A stretch of 64,000 bases of DNA from Cladosporium sp. IMV 00045 (GCA_001931905.2 MSJI02000176.1:22308-86307); one strand, 5' to 3'. Shown: positions 32,815-43,644, numbered from the stretch's first letter. Made by a program: numbers and translations. Notes: generated from the letters alone by a model not told the origin.

Positions 32815-33317
32815 TTAGTCCGTCGGTGTCTTTCGGACGCAACATGAGCGATTGACAGCCCAAGATCTCTGCGCGGGCAAGTGGGGATTTGATGATGCGG
32901 AGGCATCGGACCATCTTGTAATTTAAATTTGTGGTATCACCGCACTGCGAATTCGAGCAAAAGCGCTAATCTGTAGAACATACTTTTCACCTTTTTCTTG
33001 CCGAGGGCGGCGAGTGTCCGACGCCATCTCCGAGTACCACTTCGCCCCGATGCCAATCACCAACCCTAGATGTGCAATACCCTAGTCGTAAGGTCGGTTC
33101 CGTGTCTATTTCACCCGATCAAGATAGAGTCACAATCGTAAGGTGAAAGGTATATGAGCTAAGAAATCGACCCAGGAATTTTGAATGCTATTCATTTCCA
33201 CATTTCACAACCGACCAGGGCAATTTGTTTCGATTGACTGTACTTCAGTATCTAACTCAATTCTGCTACTTTCAAGCACATTGTTACAGATCAGATCATT
33301 CTCACAGACACTTCATC
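32815..33317. promoter_or_regulatory. divergent promoter, regulator 1 / HpcH aldolase
   Basis: 503 bp between two oppositely transcribed starts. It contains CGG-N7-CCG at 33008-33020, 194 bp from the regulator start and about 300 bp from the aldolase start, so one dimer could control both genes, including autoregulation. Confidence 0.5.
33008..33020. promoter_or_regulatory. candidate Zn2Cys6 site CGG-N7-CCG (aldolase/regulator 1)
   Basis: Sequence CGGCGAGTGTCCG in the divergent promoter. Same half sites and spacing as the sites before the dehydrogenase and before the lactonase/transporter pair. Confidence 0.4.
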
Positions 33318-34244
33318 ATGTCTCAACCTCTTACCCTCCCGAATTCCATCCGCGAAAAGCTGGTACGCAACGAAGTCGCATCAACACTAAGCGTCAAGCT
33401 CGTCCGTTCCGTTGAACTGCCCATGATGGCGAAGACCGCTGGCTTTGATGGCATCCTCATCGACATGGAACACTCATCTTTCGATCTCGACACCACCGGC
33501 CAGATTTGCATTGCAGCCCTGTACGCTGGCATCGCCCCAATCGTCCGCGCCCCCAGCAAGGATCCCTTCTTCGTCTCAAGAATTCTCGACGGCGGTGCTC
33601 TGGGTGTGGTCGTGCCTCACATCCGCTCAGTGCAAGATGCAAAGGATGTTGTGGCGGCAGCGAAGTTTCAGCCTCAAGGACATCGTTCTTCCACCAACGG
33701 CCTGCCTCATTTTCAGTATCGCTCCATCTCCGCAAAGATCTCTAACCCGGTCGTCAACGAAGCCACTCTCGTCATTCCAATGATCGAGACCCTGGAGGCA
33801 CTCGAGCTGGTAGACGAAATCGCTGCCATTGATGGCGTCGACTCTCTGCTCATTGGCACCAACGACCTTACTGCCGAAATGGGCATCCCCGGCGACTATG
33901 AGAACCCCAGAGTGACCGAGGCTTACCAGAGAACGATCAATGCCTGCCAGAAGGTCGGTAAGTGGGTGGGTGTCGGTGGCCTACACTCGCGCCTTGATCT
34001 CGTGCAGAAGTTCTGCGAGATGGGTGCTAACTGGGTCATGGCCGCAACCGACGGGCCACTTTTGCTGGGTGGCGCGACGAAGAGAGCTGGTGAGATGGCG
34101 GTCCTCAATAAGAAGGTCAGCGCAGTGAGACAGACGAGCGCAGTGCCCGTTAATGGCGTCAACGGCAATGCTTTGCAAGAAAAGCCAAAGAATGGTTCGC
34201 TCGCCAATGGTGGTGTCACAAATGGAGTGACTGGCGCTCTCTGA
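33318..34244 (+). CDS. HpcH/HpaI-family aldolase
   Basis: Class II (divalent metal) aldolase that splits a 2-keto-3-deoxy or 4-hydroxy-2-oxo acid into pyruvate or a related 2-keto acid plus an aldehyde. 308 aa, no intron. TIM-barrel motifs: FDGILIDMEHSSFD near 44-57 with metal-region acids, PIVRAPSKDPFFVSRILDGG near 75-94, GVVVPHIRS near 97-105 and the metal ligand Glu in IPMIETLEALE near 154-164, with LLIGTNDLTAEMG near 176-188. The start at 33318 follows a good context; the frame stays open 31 codons upstream. The last ~45 residues form an Asn/Gly-rich low-complexity tail outside the barrel. The fungal L-rhamnose-pathway aldolase LRA4 belongs to this family. The substrate here is inferred, not shown. 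Confidence 0.9.
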   Translation: MSQPLTLPNSIREKLVRNEVASTLSVKLVRSVELPMMAKTAGFDGILIDMEHSSFDLDTTGQICIAALYAGIAPIVRAPSKDPFFVSRILDGGALGVVVPHIRSVQDAKDVVAAAKFQPQGHRSSTNGLPHFQYRSISAKISNPVVNEATLVIPMIETLEALELVDEIAAIDGVDSLLIGTNDLTAEMGIPGDYENPRVTEAYQRTINACQKVGKWVGVGGLHSRLDLVQKFCEMGANWVMAATDGPLLLGGATKRAGEMAVLNKKVSAVRQTSAVPVNGVNGNALQEKPKNGSLANGGVTNGVTGAL

Positions 34245-34434
34245 TGCAATCAAGTGCGAACCAGCGGTATAATGAATAATCAATTGCACCTCGAGAGCAG
34301 TCTCTCCGTTCTATGAAAGTAGGCGTCGTAAGACGTCGGCCAGTTTTCGCTGTGTGTTACTCACAACTCAGATCGCGGTCGATGGAACCTTGCAAAACAA
34401 CATCCATAGCATACAGCAGATTGTAAAAGATACG

Positions 34435-36639
34435 TCAGCTCATATCTGGCTGGTTCAAATAATACAAATCGTCGCCGCCAAAACCCCAGGCATACTCTCC
34501 CAATCCGGCCTCAAGGTTTTCCATAAACTCTTCCGTCATGATGGACCAGTCCAGTCCATATTGATCTGTCGACAGAGCGTCGAAGTTTGAAGTTGGCAAA
34601 TCCATCATAGGCACGTTCAAGTCCATGGTCCCGTTAGCATTTTGCAGCCCTTCTTGATCCAGTACCGGCTGCCCTGTCGTTTGGCTTGGATCAAAGTCTC
34701 GTGATGGCTGGTTTGCTGGTATTGGCATGTGTCCAATGGTGTTTTCGGCAGGCTTCTGTAGCTTCCTCGCCACAAGCTCTTTCAACTCGTCGAAGACGAT
34801 CGCAAAACTGCGCACGTCTGGCATCTCTTTCTCAAAAGAATGCAGCACTTGCGAGCATATTTGCAGAGCATTAGAAGGGGCCACTTCGGCAGTTTCCGAC
34901 GGATCTTGCTCGAATTCCGGATGTAAATTTAGGCAGAACAGTATTGATAGCCCAGCGGTGAAAATGTTCTGGAAGTAGCTGCGGGTCCACGTGATCTGTG
35001 ACTTCTCTAGCATGTCGGAATAGAGCTTGATTGCACTGATTGCAGAGCGGAGCGACAGCATCAACAAGTCCATGGGCGGTGAGTTGTTGCTGAGTTTAGG
35101 TGCTGTGTGTATTGCTCCTCTCAGCAAAATAAGTTGCTCCTTTTCCATCAAAAAATCGTACCACTCCGGGCGTTCGTAAAGCGATTGAGGTGCAGTGAAT
35201 TTAGGTGCCGTTTGCCTCCAGGTCTCTAACTCAGCCAGGAAATCATGCACTTTCATCTGCACATATCCTGCAGATGTGAATGGCGTTGGTGTACCACCAG
35301 CGCTGCGAGACGTTGACTTCCGCCCGTTGTAGAACTCCGTGTGGATGCGTGAGCTGATTTGGCGCAGACGGATGTAAAACACGAACACTGATACCTCAGT
35401 TGGTCGAGATGGCGCAATATTCGTTAGATCGGACAACGAAGTGACGTTTGCTGCTTTGAGAGCATCATCATCGGCAAGTATAGGAAGGTCTACGCAAATA
35501 TCCTCATCGGCAATGGCGAACGGACGTGCGAGGATCCCAGAACTGTATCTGTCAAGAATGTAGCATTCCCACTGTTCGAGGCAAATATTACAAGTCAGTA
35601 AGTCACTCCAGGCTCTAGCAGACAGGATTTCACTCTTACGAATATGCGACGTTGCTTTTGCTCTTCTATTGCCGAGACGAGCGTACGAGGAGGCGCATGA
35701 TAGCCCAGCTCGATGCATTGCCTCATGCAAAATTGAGAGATATCCCATAGGGAAGTGCCAATGTGTTGGTACATTCCAAAGCGTGCCATCAACAACGAGT
35801 TCTGGATGGCGTCAGGCGACCCGATCAGAGAGATGGACTTGACATACGCCAGTGCTGCAAGGTAATAGCCAAACGGGTGCTCCTTGCAAAGCCCAGCTCG
35901 GTATCTCGTAACGCCGCTGATGGCGAAAATCATGAAAAGCCGAAAATGGTCTTGGGGAGAGCTTTGCGAGCTCTTGTTTGAGTCGTACACCATATTGTAT
36001 ACCTCCAAGACATCTTCGCGCACAAGGAATGTGTGATTGATGTGGAATCGCGAGAAGCTGGTGAAATGCATAGTTAGTCTTGTCGATCACAGCGCTCTTG
36101 AAAGTCACCGCCATCAAGACTCACTAATTGCCTAACAAGGCAGCAGCTTCTTCTGCGGATGGGAGAGCATGCGCAGAAATGGCGAGCTCAGGTATCTGCG
36201 GCCTTGGTCCTGTTTCGCGAGGCCGTCGAGTGCGCCACTCGGTATTTGCAAATACTGACTGCAGCAGGCTAAAACATACGTTAGATGATATCAAAGCGCC
36301 GTTTTCGACATTAGTTACTAACTTAAGGCTGCTGTTTTCTCCGACATACCCACCGAACGTGGTTGTCGATTCTGCAGATGGCGGATCTCTGGGACTTCGA
36401 GCATTGCTTGTGCGCCGCGGACCGAGACGTTTTCGAGCCTTTTCGCTCAGCCGTTTCTCCTTGCGCTCGAGATCATGGATATACTCCCGCGTATACTGTT
36501 TTTGTGTAATGGGGTCGACGATGACACAGGTCGTGGCAGCTTTCAAGCATGCCGAACATTTGGGCGCAGCATGGTCGCAGCGTATCTTCCTCAGCTTGCA
36601 TCGCTGACAACTCGGCAGATGCGACGCCTCATCGGCCAT
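34435..36639 (-). CDS. Zn2Cys6 transcription factor (regulator 2)
   Basis: Exons 36323-36639, 36125-36268, 35640-36057 and 34435-35571 give 671 aa. The zinc cluster CQRCKLRKIRC...CSAC...C at about residues 11-38 follows the canonical spacing. It is followed by QKQYTREYIHDLERKEKRL, a linker and coiled-coil start typical of Gal4-class proteins. The fungal TF region runs from about 150, with VREDVLEVYNMV, FMIFAISGVTRYRAG and RRIFWECYILDRYSSG across the third junction. The C-terminus is acidic/Asp-rich (LDWSIMTEEFMENLEAGLGE), a plausible activation region. The first intron (54 nt) is a multiple of three and stop-free, so a retained form would insert 18 residues. It lies beside the lactonase gene on the same strand. 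Confidence 0.9.
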
Positions 36640-36853
36640 TCCTGTGGAGATGGAACAGATGCCCGGATGTTCGTGGAAGACATGAGGTCAGACCGCGATC
36701 GTCGGTGGTTGTGAAGTTGAATTGTCACCAAGTCCGTTGCACAAGATGGGGTGGAGGGTGACAGCCGAGGTCGGCTTGGCTGCTCATGTGGCGAAAGAAA
36801 AGGGAGTGAAATTGACAAACAAGACACTTTTCTATACACTCCTCTCTACCATC

Positions 36854-37902
36854 TCAAAAAATGGAGCGTCTCTCACTGCTCACGGGGCGTTGCGCGTTCC
36901 CCTTTTTCAAAAGTTGAGAGACACTCTTTACTTTTGGCATCGGAGTTGCACCTCGACAATGCCACTCTACACACTGCACATTCCCCTCGAGGCTATCGGT
37001 GATGAATAAAGTCTGGCCCTCTGGTCCACCAAAGCAGCAATTCGTAAGGTTCACGCCCTCCGTCCCTGATGCTATCCTCGCCTTGGGAACACCATCTGAG
37101 TCCACCACGAAAATCGAACCGAGACTTGGATGACAGATGAAAAGCGAGCCTTCTTCGTCAAGAGCAAGGCCATCAGGGCCAGCGGCGCCGAAGGACTGGA
37201 AAAAGACACCACCCTTCGTTGTCGTCCCATCCTCATGCAACGGCAACCGCCAGACCTGATTTGCACGGGTCATTGCAACGAACAGAAAGCGCTCATCTAG
37301 CGAGAGTACGAGGCCGTTGGGCGACACACCGTTCTCTACCAATGTGTCGAGCTTCCCATCTGGCGATAGCCTGTAGCATTTGCCCGTGGGATCGGTTATG
37401 CTTGTTTGGCCTTGGTCGGTAAAGTAGAGGTTGCCTTTGGTGTCAATGATAAGGTCGTTTGGCCCTTTGAATCGTTCAAGATGGCGTCGTGTCATTTTCG
37501 GTTTGACGGCGCCAGTGCTGGGGTCAAACTGCAATATCCCCTGCTCCAGTGTCAACCAAAGCGCCCGAAACATATCACGACAAATGCCAGCCATACCTGC
37601 TTGTAGTCTGCGATGACCAAATCGCCATCTGGGGTGGCAGCCAAACCATTCGGCTCCCCGTCCCAGCTTGCTACGACAGAAACAGATTTGTCGGGACTGA
37701 TCTTCAAGATTCTGCCGTAGGGCACGTCGACGACGTATAGATTGCCAAGGTCATCAGCCACTGGGCCTTCCAAGAAGATATCTTGGAAGCGTCTAGCGAA
37801 ACCGCCGCGCCATTCTGTCTCCGATCCGATGCATCTTAGGTCATGCGGAATGCGCACATATAGCTCTGCTTTGATAGCAGGCGGCGGTGGGAAGAAATTC
37901 AT
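36854..37902 (-). CDS. SMP-30/gluconolactonase-like protein
   Basis: Six-bladed propeller, probably a metal-dependent sugar lactonase. Exons 37597-37902 and 36854-37540 (56-nt intron) give 330 aa, starting at MNFFPPPPA. Landmarks: FLEGPVADDLGNLYVVDV near 44-61 (first metal-binding Glu), WDGEPNGLAATPDGDLVIAD near 80-99, FKGPNDLIIDTKGNLYFTD near 124-142 with the conserved Asn-Asp, GVSPNGLVLS near 172 and GPDGLALDEEGSLF near 218-231 with a metal-site Asp. No signal peptide, so cytosolic. It would open the lactone formed by a sugar dehydrogenase. Divergent from the adjacent transporter across 584 bp. Confidence 0.88.
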
Positions 37903-38486
37903 GGTCGAAATTGCAACAGCGTACGGTGTTTGATCTGGCTGCAAACACACGAGGACGCCTCATGCATTAGTGCTTAAGGCAGTTGGAACAGTCTGCCGCT
38001 CGTGAAATACTGTACAGCTTCCGTTACCGGTCAATGCTGATTGCCATGCTGCGACTACGGGATAACAACTGTACGCAGCGGTCTTCGGTTGTCATTCAAT
38101 AGCCGACCTGCCGACCTCAAGATTAGAAAATGTGTCTTACTCGCTCTCGGACCTCCAGCCGCACGGGCACAGTCCGAGCCGTCCTCTGCATCTGAACGAG
38201 AGAGCTCCGCACTCCGCAACAACTAAATTTCAAGCTTTGCAATAGTTTGTGGAGTCTCCACGGTCTGCAAGATTGTCGGAGTTCACCCGAAGCCTGAAGC
38301 AGGGCTTGATGCACACTATCACTGAAGTGCCCGATATTCTGTACAATGTCGGGCCTCCGGCGAGTGAATCTTGCAGTACTCTAGTGAGCTGTCATCTTTT
38401 ATAGCCAAGGCTAGATCGCCAACTCAGATGCTTGGTTTTCTTGGAGTCTTGGTACAATCTCTTCTGTTGTCCGTTACTTACACATT
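37903..38486. promoter_or_regulatory. divergent promoter, lactonase / sugar transporter
   Basis: Between two outward-facing genes. It contains CGG-N7-CCG at 38164-38176 and, just beside it, CGG-N8-CCG at 38148-38161. Other CGG/CCG triplets are frequent from 38100 to 38370. Confidence 0.5.
38164..38176. promoter_or_regulatory. candidate Zn2Cys6 site CGG-N7-CCG (lactonase/transporter)
   Basis: Sequence CGGGCACAGTCCG, 262 bp from the lactonase start and about 310 bp from the transporter start. Third occurrence of this spacing in the group's promoters. Confidence 0.4.
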
Positions 38487-40296
38487 ATGGGGAAACCTTC
38501 GATGATCCAGATCACGCGAGATGCAATTCGAAACGACCCCAAAGAGATCTTCAATTGGTGGGTGTTGTTTTGCACATGGGTATGGAGTTTCTCCGGCGTG
38601 GCCAAAGGGTTCGATGAAGGTAAGTCTATTGTCATTCCTTGGGATGTTTGCAGACGCTGACTGAGTCTGTAGGTAACATTGCCTCAGCGGTGATCATGGA
38701 TGTCTTCAAACGCATGTACCGCTTGGATGGAATGCCGGCTGTCCGCTATGCAGACACTAAGGGCTGGATCGTGTCAATGGCCACAGCTGGAGCCGTGTTT
38801 GGCTGCCTGTCTTGCATCTGGCTCACGAAGAAGCTTGGGCGGACCAGGACTATGCAATTGGGAACTTTGTTCTACAGTATGTCATTGACTCGACATTGGC
38901 CTCTTCGTGGTCTTTACTAAAAAGCACATTCAGTGGGCGGTGTCATAGGCCAAGCGTGGAGCGCCGGGAGTCTCGATGGCCTTTATGCGTCGAGATTTGT
39001 TTCTGGCTTGGGTATCGGTGTCACAACGGTGCTGCCATCAGTCTATATCAGCGAGGTGAACTTCCACGTTCTTCCGAGTCATAGTGATGAACGAGTACTG
39101 ATGACTATTCATAGATATCACCTCGATCCATTCGCGGTCTGATGACCCTTCAATATGCCGCCTGCCAACAGCTAGGTGTTGTCTTTGGCTTCTTCTTTAA
39201 CTACGGCGTTACGAAGTACCATGCCGGCACCGCGTTGCAATATCAGTTACCCACCGCCCTCCAACTTGTACCGGCAGCAATCTGGGGAATCGGCACGTTC
39301 TTTACGCCAGAATCTCCTCGATACCTACTATCAGTCAACAAACGGACACAGGCACTGAGCACTCTATGTGCTCTTCGCAAACTGCCTGAGAATCACTCCT
39401 ACGTGAGAGAGGAGTTCCAAGGAATCGAAAGACAGTTGAATGAAGAGATTGAGGTCGTCTCTGGCTCCAATAGCTGGGACTTACTCAAGGAGACTTTTGG
39501 TGAGATAACAAATCGTCGGCGTTTCGTTCTCATGTTCTGCTGTCATTTGTTCTCTCAGTGGTCCGGTGCGAACGCCATCACACAATACAGCCCGACCATC
39601 CTGGAATACCTCGGAATCGCTGGTGAGGAAACACGCTTTCTCACAACCGGATTGTACGCGATCGTCAAGTTTTGCTCAACACTCCTCGTTGCAATCTTCA
39701 TCGGTCGTCGACGGGCTCTCATGACCGGCATCACGATGCAGATTCTTACTCTACTATTTATCGGAATATATCTCGCCGTTACCCGCAACATGACGACGGA
39801 AGAAGTCGAGAATAAGCCCTCTGCCCAAGCAGCCAGCAAAGTCTCCATCGTCGCCATATTCATCCACGCCGTCGCCTGGTCCGTTGGCTGGTTCTCCATT
39901 CCGTATCTGGTTTCATCCGAAATATTTCCCATTCGCATCCGTTCCTTGAACGTATCGATTCTCACTGCCTTCCACTGGCTTTTCTACTTTGGATGCAGCC
40001 GCGCCATGCCGTCTTTGCTGGCAGCGACCGATCAGTACGGCGCTTTTGTCTACTTCTTCGTTCCTATCTGTGTCATCTCACTGGTCTACGTCTTTTTCGC
40101 CATGCCAGAGACTTCTGGAAGGTCACTGGAATCTATGGGCAGCCTGTTTGAGAGACCATGGTACAGTGTGTGGAAGGTGGCGTATCCGACTTTCACTGAT
40201 CTGAAACCCGATCTGTTGCCTCCAAGCGACAAGAACATGGACTCAGAGGTGGAAATCAGAATTCATGACGATGAGAAAAAGGATGAAGTCAGATAA
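38487..40296 (+). CDS. MFS sugar/quinate-type transporter
   Basis: Proton-coupled sugar porter of the plasma membrane. Exons 38487-38619, 38673-38876, 38934-39055 and 39115-40296 give 546 aa and 12 predicted spans. Family motifs: GWIVSMATAGAVFGCL then KLGRTRTMQLG (loop 2-3), RFVSGLGIGV with YISEISPRSIRG, TPESPRYLLS (loop 6-7), a middle SQWSGANAITQYSPTI for QxxG(x)NxxxYY-like binding, and PETSGRSLE at the end. The spliced joint GTLFYMGGVIG supports the second intron. The SPRSIRG/quinate-like pattern and the neighbouring lactonase and aldolase suggest a sugar acid, deoxysugar or quinate-like substrate (inference). Confidence 0.9.
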
Positions 40297-40854
40297 ATAT
40301 CATGACACCGCCTGCATTGAACCGACAGGTACATGTAGTGTTGCTACCTGACTCTGGCTACATCCACATATCTACATCAACTCATCAACATGCGATTCTG
40401 GGACAGTACGAAGACATTTGCGTGGAAAATAGAAGCCGCCTTCCCAAGCGGGGAAATTCTGACCCTCACTTCCTGACCTCACTTCTTGACCTCACTTCAT
40501 CATATGATCGCAGAGAAAGACAATATTTACGTCTCATAGCAGTGCGAATAATCTTACCAACCTCCTGCCATAGCTATGTCGATTCGAGGCTAAATAGATA
40601 TATATTGCCGCGGTAATACTCGATCGGAGTTGGTCAGAGCTATTCACTTCAAACGCTCGATCCGTGGCTGGCTCGACGGGAGCTGCGAGTGATCCCGTGC
40701 GGGAGCGGACATCTGTCCGCGGTCAGGTGCACTGTGCCCGCGACGACCATGAGATGTATCAGCACGGCGACGCTTTTTCTTCCTCCACAACAACACGACA
40801 AACCGAGAGAGCAACACAGCGGTTGAGGCGATCGAGCAACACCCAAAGCTCACA
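40297..40854. other. intergenic, no gene seen
   Basis: Spacer between the transporter and the helicase-like pseudogene. It has the short direct repeat cctcacttc x3 within 40463-40497 and otherwise nothing recognisable. Confidence 0.5.
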
Positions 40855-43600
40855 ATGGCTCTTACCCAGCCCGAATCCTCGTTTGCTGAAGAGGTGGAGG
40901 CTGTCACTGGATTTCAAGATATCTATGAGTCGCAAAAAGACAGCCGAGATCTACGAAAAGGTGCTTCAAGTTGCCACCAAGTACAAAGTCGACAACAGAG
41001 CGCACGAGCAACTCCACGAAAACCACCGTGGCCGCGATGCTGCATTCCCATTCAAGCGCCATCCCGACGTTTCTGGCATTCGTGCAAATGAGTATCAATC
41101 AGCCGTTGCAGTGGCTCCTTCGATTAAACCACGAGACGATATTCCTCCACTCCCTACAAGAGTCTTCAGCTCTTGGAAAAGTGCACCCGGGTTGCAAAAC
41201 TCGTTCATCCTCGTCAAGTTCGGTATGGGGACACAAATGCCATACATTCGCATGAAGATCTTCCTTCGCATGCCCGGAGGCCAACGCGATAGGCCCGTCG
41301 ACGTGTACATATCTGGCAACGACCTTTCTCGCAAGAATGCACCACATCTGGGTCTGCACGGCAAGCCAATCGACGTGCGCACAGGCTACAGCAAGGCTGT
41401 GCTGGAAGGCGCACACCTGTACGAGAAAGAACGACCCGATGTCTATCAGGCGGCGTTGGCAAACTGGTCACCCAGGTCAATGTTCGGCTCTTGGGAACAG
41501 CAGACAGTGGTCGGTACGATCTAGAAGGCCGCGAGTCTTCCCTCAAGATCTGCGGTATGGTGACAAAAGAAGAACTCGATGACATGGCAGAAAAGGCAAT
41601 CAACACCTTTGAGGACTTGACAGAGGACAGGCTGTTCCTTGGTCTGCTCCACGCTCGTCGCATCGACAATCTCAGCCTCCTCTTTCGCTACTCTGGCGAC
41701 GAAACTCAAACGGAGGATTATGACTGGTGGCGTTTCGCCATATACTTCGAGCTTGCCATGACTTTGTCTGCAGAGCTGGGCAACCTCTGGTTCTTCCGCT
41801 TGCAAATCGAAGTCGATTGGCAAGACAAATCTTTCCCGTTTAAGGACATGGAACCGCCTCGCTGGATGGTCACCGAATGGCGCGACAGTGACGAGCAGAG
41901 GGCCGAAGGCGACGCTCAAGACCCGGCTGCCTGGGCGTCAATTGATGTCCCTCCAGTGTATCCAGGTGTTGAAGAGCATCTCTTCATCCAACGTGCAGGC
42001 CTTGCCATCGAGCGCAAGCACCAGCTTGCCTACATCTCCAAGCTTCGCAGGGCATATCGGGACAAGGCTGAAGCGACTTTTCACCAAAACCCTGATCATC
42101 CGAGGTACTTCTTCGTCAAGATCAGAACACAGCATCCGAGAGCTGCACCGCCCAACACACCTATCCAGATCTCTCTCTGGGATTATACATTCTTCGGTAA
42201 GGCTATGAACACGGTCCAGGACATTCTGGGAGATCAGCCGTCGGGTTTCGAGTTCATGGCTTCAATCACAGCTGACAGCGCAGACCTCAACTTTGGTCGA
42301 AGGACATATGAAATCGACCTGAGATTCCCCGGCCATGAGAGGATTTTCGAAAAGCGGGTGAGCTCCCTGTCGGACGTCCGAAAGATGGCAGCCCGAAACG
42401 AAGGCGTTTTCGTGCCTCAACTCCTGTTCGGCGTTGATGCTCCCAACGGCAAAGATACTGAGCTCTTCAACCAACGAATGGCAGGTGTCTTCCAGGAAGC
42501 AGAGCAGAGATTCCACGAAGGACTGGATCGACTCGACCTGAGCGACGCGCAGAAAGCCTTTGCTTTGGACTGTGTAGCTCCCAAGAGCAGTAGTGCTCTA
42601 GCCTACGGTTCCTCAGGATCTGGCAAGACCCGGACTCTGGCTGCACTTCTTCACGCTCTGGTCAGAGAAGGCATGAAAGTCTTAGTCTGTGGTCCAACTA
42701 CCGAATCAGTCGAAGCCATACTCCAGTCTTATCGCGAGGCTCGCAATCCAGCCTCTCCGGGAGGGGGCAGCTATGCTCTGTGGACTGACCAGTATGCCAA
42801 AACTGGTACCAAACTGCCGGCTCCAGAGAAGAAGCAGGAAACAAGCTCGGAGACCAGCAAGAAGCGCAAGTGGTCAGGCGATGAGGACGATCCGGAGAAC
42901 CGCCTCATGCAAGACTGCTTCATCCAGCAAAGCATCTTTGCCGCTCGCGAAAAGGATAAGGATGAATTTGGTTTCAACAGGGTCCGTTCTTCTGTAGCGT
43001 CACACTTGATGCGAATCAAAGACCACGGTTTGTCCGGTATGGGGGAAGCACACCTTCAGGATCTCAAGAAGAAGCGCATGGATAGAGAAGAGCGTGAAAT
43101 CTTTTCCAATCGGGAGTAAAACCTCAACATGTTCTTGCTGGACACTCAGTTAAACATGATCTTCGCGACCTGCAACGACAGCAACCATAATCTACTCGTC
43201 CATTTCTTCAAGCCAGACTATCTCGTGGTAGACGACGCATCAGCTTGTTCGTCCTCGGACCTTGCAACCCCGATTGCTGCGTTCAACGATTCCATCAAGG
43301 CTGTCGTTCTCGTGGGAGACCAGAAGCAGCGGCCTCCGACCGCGATGTCAAGCGGCCAAAACTGGGCTCTCAATGAGATGACGGAGAACATCTTCCATCT
43401 TGTCTCCATCAACCCTACAAAGAAGTTTCGCTTGGACAATTTTCCACAAATGCAATCCTTCGATCCTCCGGACCAGGAAGAGTGATTGCAAGTCACTCTC
43501 AAAGGCGAAAGTCAAGGGCTTTACAGTGGAGACGGTGGAAGCGCTGAGTAGCACACCGCTAACAATGGCGGTCTTGGTTCGATATTCTCATTTGTTTTGA
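40855..43600 (+). pseudogene. degenerate SF1 helicase-like gene
   Basis: Remains of a P-loop helicase of the UPF1/DNA2-like group. Walker A is AYGSSGSGKTRTLAALL near 42601-42650, motif Ia KVLVCGPTTESVEAIL, Walker B-like YLVVDDASACSSSDL near 43220-43262 and motif III VVLVGDQKQRPP near 43312. The coding frame is broken. The N-terminal frame ends its homologous-looking text at ...YQAALAN and continues as LVTQVNVRLLGT in another frame, which fits one missing base at 41464/41465. An in-frame TAA at 43117-43119 interrupts EIFSNRE-stop-NLNMFLLDT (CAA to TAA would explain it). The frame stops at 43485 before motifs IV-VI, although a motif V-like GFTVETVEAL survives in another frame near 43517-43546. 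The very N-terminus is also ambiguous (ATG at 40855 or 40925, different frames). An unusual spliced form cannot be fully excluded. Confidence 0.7.
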
Positions 43601-43602
43601 TA

Positions 43603-43644
43603 GGATGGAAGTCATGGGATGGAAGTCAAGGGATGGAAGTCAAG
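43603..43644. repeat. 14-bp unit repeated three times
   Basis: Unit ggatggaagtcaag (first copy ends ...tcatg) in three head-to-tail copies with one mismatch, just after the helicase remnant. Confidence 0.9.
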
